Origin: an uncultured Novosphingobium sp.
GTDB lineage: Bacteria > Pseudomonadota > Alphaproteobacteria > Sphingomonadales > Sphingomonadaceae
Length of the DNA: 64,000 nucleotides
NCBI GenBank assembly: GCA_946886075.1
Contig: CAMPHR010000007.1
Coordinates: 1 to 64,000, forward strand
Reading direction: 5' to 3'
The notes beneath the pieces were generated by a model. The model was not told where the DNA came from. It saw only the letters and a list, made by a program, of their open reading frames with translations, and ran no database searches. Made by a program: the position numbers and the translations under genes. This document shows, piece by piece, positions 62,314 through 64,000 of this stretch (position 1 is its first letter; each line of letters starts with the position of its first letter).

Positions 62314-63105
62314 TCAGAATACAGGCTGGTTAGCCGGGTCTTCCGGATCGACCACGGGAACCGGGATTGGCGTCACGGGCGTATGAATCCCGCATTCGAC
62401 CTTGTCCCAACCCCTCCAACGACCCGCGCGCGGGTCTTCGCCGGGCAGCACCTTTGACGTGCACGGCTCGCAGCCGACTGAGAGATAGCCTTGCGCCTCC
62501 AGCGGGTGGCGCGGCAGGTCATGCTCGGCGAAATAGGCTTCCAGATCGTCCTTGGTCCAATCTCCAAGCGGATTGATCTTCAGGCGGCCGTCTTCCACCT
62601 CGAACCGCGGCATGTTCTGCCGCGTGGTCGATTGAAACGCCTTGCGCCCGGAAATCCATGCATCCAGCCCGTGCTTGGCGCGGTTCATCGGCTCGACCTT
62701 GCGAATGTCGCAGCATCCATCCGGATCATAGGACCAGCGCAGGCCCGTCTCATCTTTCTTCGCCAGCACGTCGGGATCAGGCGTGACTGACCGGCTGTTG
62801 GTAAAGCTCATCCGGCTGATCAGTGTGTCGCGATAGTTCAGCGTCTCGGCAAACATCTTGAGTGTGTCGACGAAGATCACCGGCACGGTCCGGTCGGCCC
62901 TCGCGACCAGATCCAGCAGCACGGCGCTTTCCGTGCCGAAAGAAGACACAACCGCCACCTTGCCTGCCAGACCTTCGGCAAAGACGGTCTTGAGCATCGT
63001 CAATGCATCCACGCCTTCGAAGCGCGCGTTGAGCGCGTCCGCATCAGCCTGCGTGAAAGCAGGGCGGGCGTCGATTACGTCAAGCTGGCGGGCAGGTTCA
63101 GCCAT
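62314..63105 (-). CDS. cysH: Adenylylsulfate/phosphoadenylylsulfate reductase (assimilatory)
   Basis: A 263-residue thioredoxin-dependent reductase making sulfite from APS or PAPS. SSFGTESAVLLDL is the nucleotide-binding loop, and the catalytic Cys238 is in ECGIH near the C-terminus. Cys131-Cys132 and Cys212-x2-Cys215 form the CC...CxxC set that holds a [4Fe-4S] cluster, which marks the APS-using type. Overlaps the DUF934 gene by eight bases, so it is the last gene of the cysI-DUF934-cysH run here. Confidence 0.95.
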   Translation of the reverse strand: MAEPARQLDVIDARPAFTQADADALNARFEGVDALTMLKTVFAEGLAGKVAVVSSFGTESAVLLDLVARADRTVPVIFVDTLKMFAETLNYRDTLISRMSFTNSRSVTPDPDVLAKKDETGLRWSYDPDGCCDIRKVEPMNRAKHGLDAWISGRKAFQSTTRQNMPRFEVEDGRLKINPLGDWTKDDLEAYFAEHDLPRHPLEAQGYLSVGCEPCTSKVLPGEDPRAGRWRGWDKVECGIHTPVTPIPVPVVDPEDPANQPVF

Positions 63106-63538
63106 TTATACTCTCCGGGTGCCGCTTTGCCCAAACCGGGCTGCGGCCATCGACGGTCTTTTGATAGACGTCGGCATAACGATTAAGGGCGCGCTCAACA
63201 GCGGCATCGTCCAGCGCCTTATCGGGGCGGAAGCTGTCGAAGCCGCAGCGGCGCATTGCAACCAGCTGATCCACCAACACATCGCCCACCGCGCGCAGCT
63301 CACCCTGATAGCCAGCTTCGCGCAGGATACGCGCCGCCGAATAACCACGCCCGTCGCCATAGGCGGGGAAGTTCACCTCAACCAGCGACAGCCGATCGAG
63401 ATAGGGCAGCAATTCGCGCGCATCCTCGCCCGCCTCGATCCGCACTGCGGTCGAATTGGACTGGCCGGTGAAGGATTCGACCGTGACGGCGGGTTCCTGT
63501 GCGGCTTCACCGTCGCGGAAAGTCAGGAACTCAACCAT
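63098..63538 (-). CDS. DUF934 family protein, sulfate assimilation
   Basis: A 146-residue protein of the DUF934 family (oxidoreductase-like, often beside cysI and cysH). Family stretches are LSLVEVNFPAYGDGRGYSAARILREAGYQGELRAVGDVLVDQLVAMRRCGFDSF. Function is unproven; a role in sulfite reductase assembly has been suggested from its neighbours. It overlaps cysI by eight bases and cysH by eight bases, so it is tightly coupled to both. Confidence 0.92.
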   Translation of the reverse strand: MVEFLTFRDGEAAQEPAVTVESFTGQSNSTAVRIEAGEDARELLPYLDRLSLVEVNFPAYGDGRGYSAARILREAGYQGELRAVGDVLVDQLVAMRRCGFDSFRPDKALDDAAVERALNRYADVYQKTVDGRSPVWAKRHPESING

Positions 63539-64000
63539 AGATCGCCTCCTTGAAGGGCTTCATGCCAAGACGGCGATAGGTGTCGAGGAAGCGCTCGCCA
63601 TCCTGACGTTCAGCGAGATAGAGGTCGGTGACCTTCTCAATGGCATCCACGACGCCATCCTCCGAGAAGCCCGGCCCCGTGATCTGGCCGACGGCAGCAT
63701 CCTGCGCGCCGGAACCGCCAAGCGACAGCTGGAAATTCTCAACGCCCTTTCGGTCCACGCCCAGCACGCCAATATGCCCGGCATGGTGATGCCCGCATGC
63801 GTTGATGCAGCCGGAGATCTTGACCTTCAGCTCGCCCAGTTCCTTCTGACGGCCTGCGTCGGCAAACCGCTCCGAAAGCTTCTGCGCCAGCGGGATCGAG
63901 CGCGCATTGGCAAGGCTGCAATAGTCAAGGCCAGGGCAAGCAATGATGTCGCCGATCAGGTCCAGATTGGCCTCAGCGAGCCCAGCTTCGTCCAGCTTCT
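63531..64000 (-). CDS. cysI: Sulfite/nitrite reductase hemoprotein subunit, C-terminal part (cut by window end)
   Basis: The frame is open to the right edge, so the 5' part is outside the window; about 156 residues are visible. DIIACPGLDYCSLANARS and then SGCINACGHHHAGHIGVLGVDRKG carry the four cysteines that bind the [4Fe-4S] cluster and bridge to siroheme. These, with the neighbouring DUF934 and cysH, make it the sulfite reductase subunit of assimilatory sulfate reduction. A nitrite reductase of the same family is less likely in this setting. Confidence 0.92.
   Translation of the reverse strand, partial: KLDEAGLAEANLDLIGDIIACPGLDYCSLANARSIPLAQKLSERFADAGRQKELGELKVKISGCINACGHHHAGHIGVLGVDRKGVENFQLSLGGSGAQDAAVGQITGPGFSEDGVVDAIEKVTDLYLAERQDGERFLDTYRRLGMKPFKEAIYG

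Noticed and set aside
1..64000. CRISPR array, insertion sequence or prophage
   Set aside because: No regularly spaced direct repeats, transposase, integrase or phage structural genes were found in any frame.
1..64000. PEP-CTERM substrate protein
   Set aside because: I checked the ends of all called proteins; none has the PEP, hydrophobic helix, basic-tail pattern.

Overview
The window reads as chromosomal DNA of a sphingomonad (Alphaproteobacteria, Sphingomonadales; Sphingobium or Sphingomonas type). This is inferred from high-GC codon use, a CtrA cell-cycle regulator with a cluster of CcrM (GANTC) sites in front of it, a quinol oxidase subunit II, a full exosortase A (XrtA) exopolysaccharide locus, and the REP-like inverted repeats that sphingomonads scatter between genes. 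Nearly all bases are accounted for by about 66 genes. I see no insertion sequence, prophage, integrase or CRISPR array, and no gene-free stretch longer than about 300 bases.

Layout. 1-9.5 kb: cyoA, an MFS carrier, an ammonium transporter with a glycosyltransferase, a secreted DUF2807 protein, a ferredoxin-type FAD reductase and the potassium carrier Kup. 9.5-10.6 kb: a membrane-anchored PilZ-like protein, an unlisted 52-residue small protein and an elongator tRNA-Met(CAT). 10.7-16 kb: a four-gene Anbu module (circularly permuted ATP-grasp, alpha-E, transglutaminase-like and the proteasome-like Anbu peptidase), then thioredoxin reductase.

16.1-41.2 kb: a roughly 25-kb exopolysaccharide locus. 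A left module holds an acyl carrier protein and a GNAT/FemAB transferase, divergent from an AMP-forming ligase and a PLP decarboxylase. A long co-directional run follows: export lipoprotein, chain-length protein, tyrosine autokinase, outer-membrane barrel, AAA ATPase, polysaccharide deacetylase, FemAB protein, glycosyltransferase, exosortase A fused to an EpsI-like domain, amidotransferase, initiating sugar transferase, glycosyltransferases, two methyltransferases, a flippase and a GT-C-like membrane protein. Most junctions are ATGA, GTGA or TGATG overlaps, so the block behaves as one translationally coupled operon. The genes would together build, modify, polymerise and export a polysaccharide; XrtA would process PEP-CTERM proteins, but no PEP-CTERM substrate lies in the window.

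41.2-52.6 kb: metabolic and housekeeping genes (amidohydrolase, beta-hydroxyacid dehydrogenase, threonine ammonia-lyase, Bpt, VOC protein, RcnB-like protein, free-Met-R-SO reductase, ArfB, RluA-type synthase, acyltransferase, WrbA, and pirin divergent from a LysR regulator). 52.6-57.1 kb: ctrA with a striking promoter region, then a Gly/Ala/Ser-rich secreted protein and an S8 peptidase divergent from an ECF sigma/anti-sigma pair across a perfect 15-bp palindrome. 57.1-64 kb: metallophosphatase, dcd, cdd, a GH25-like protein, UPF0262, replicative helicase dnaB, a MAPEG protein, and the assimilatory sulfate genes cysI (cut by the window end), DUF934 and cysH.

Start sites were chosen by hand from ribosome-binding sites, signal peptides and overlaps. 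Family names come from recognised motifs and remembered family features, not from a database search.
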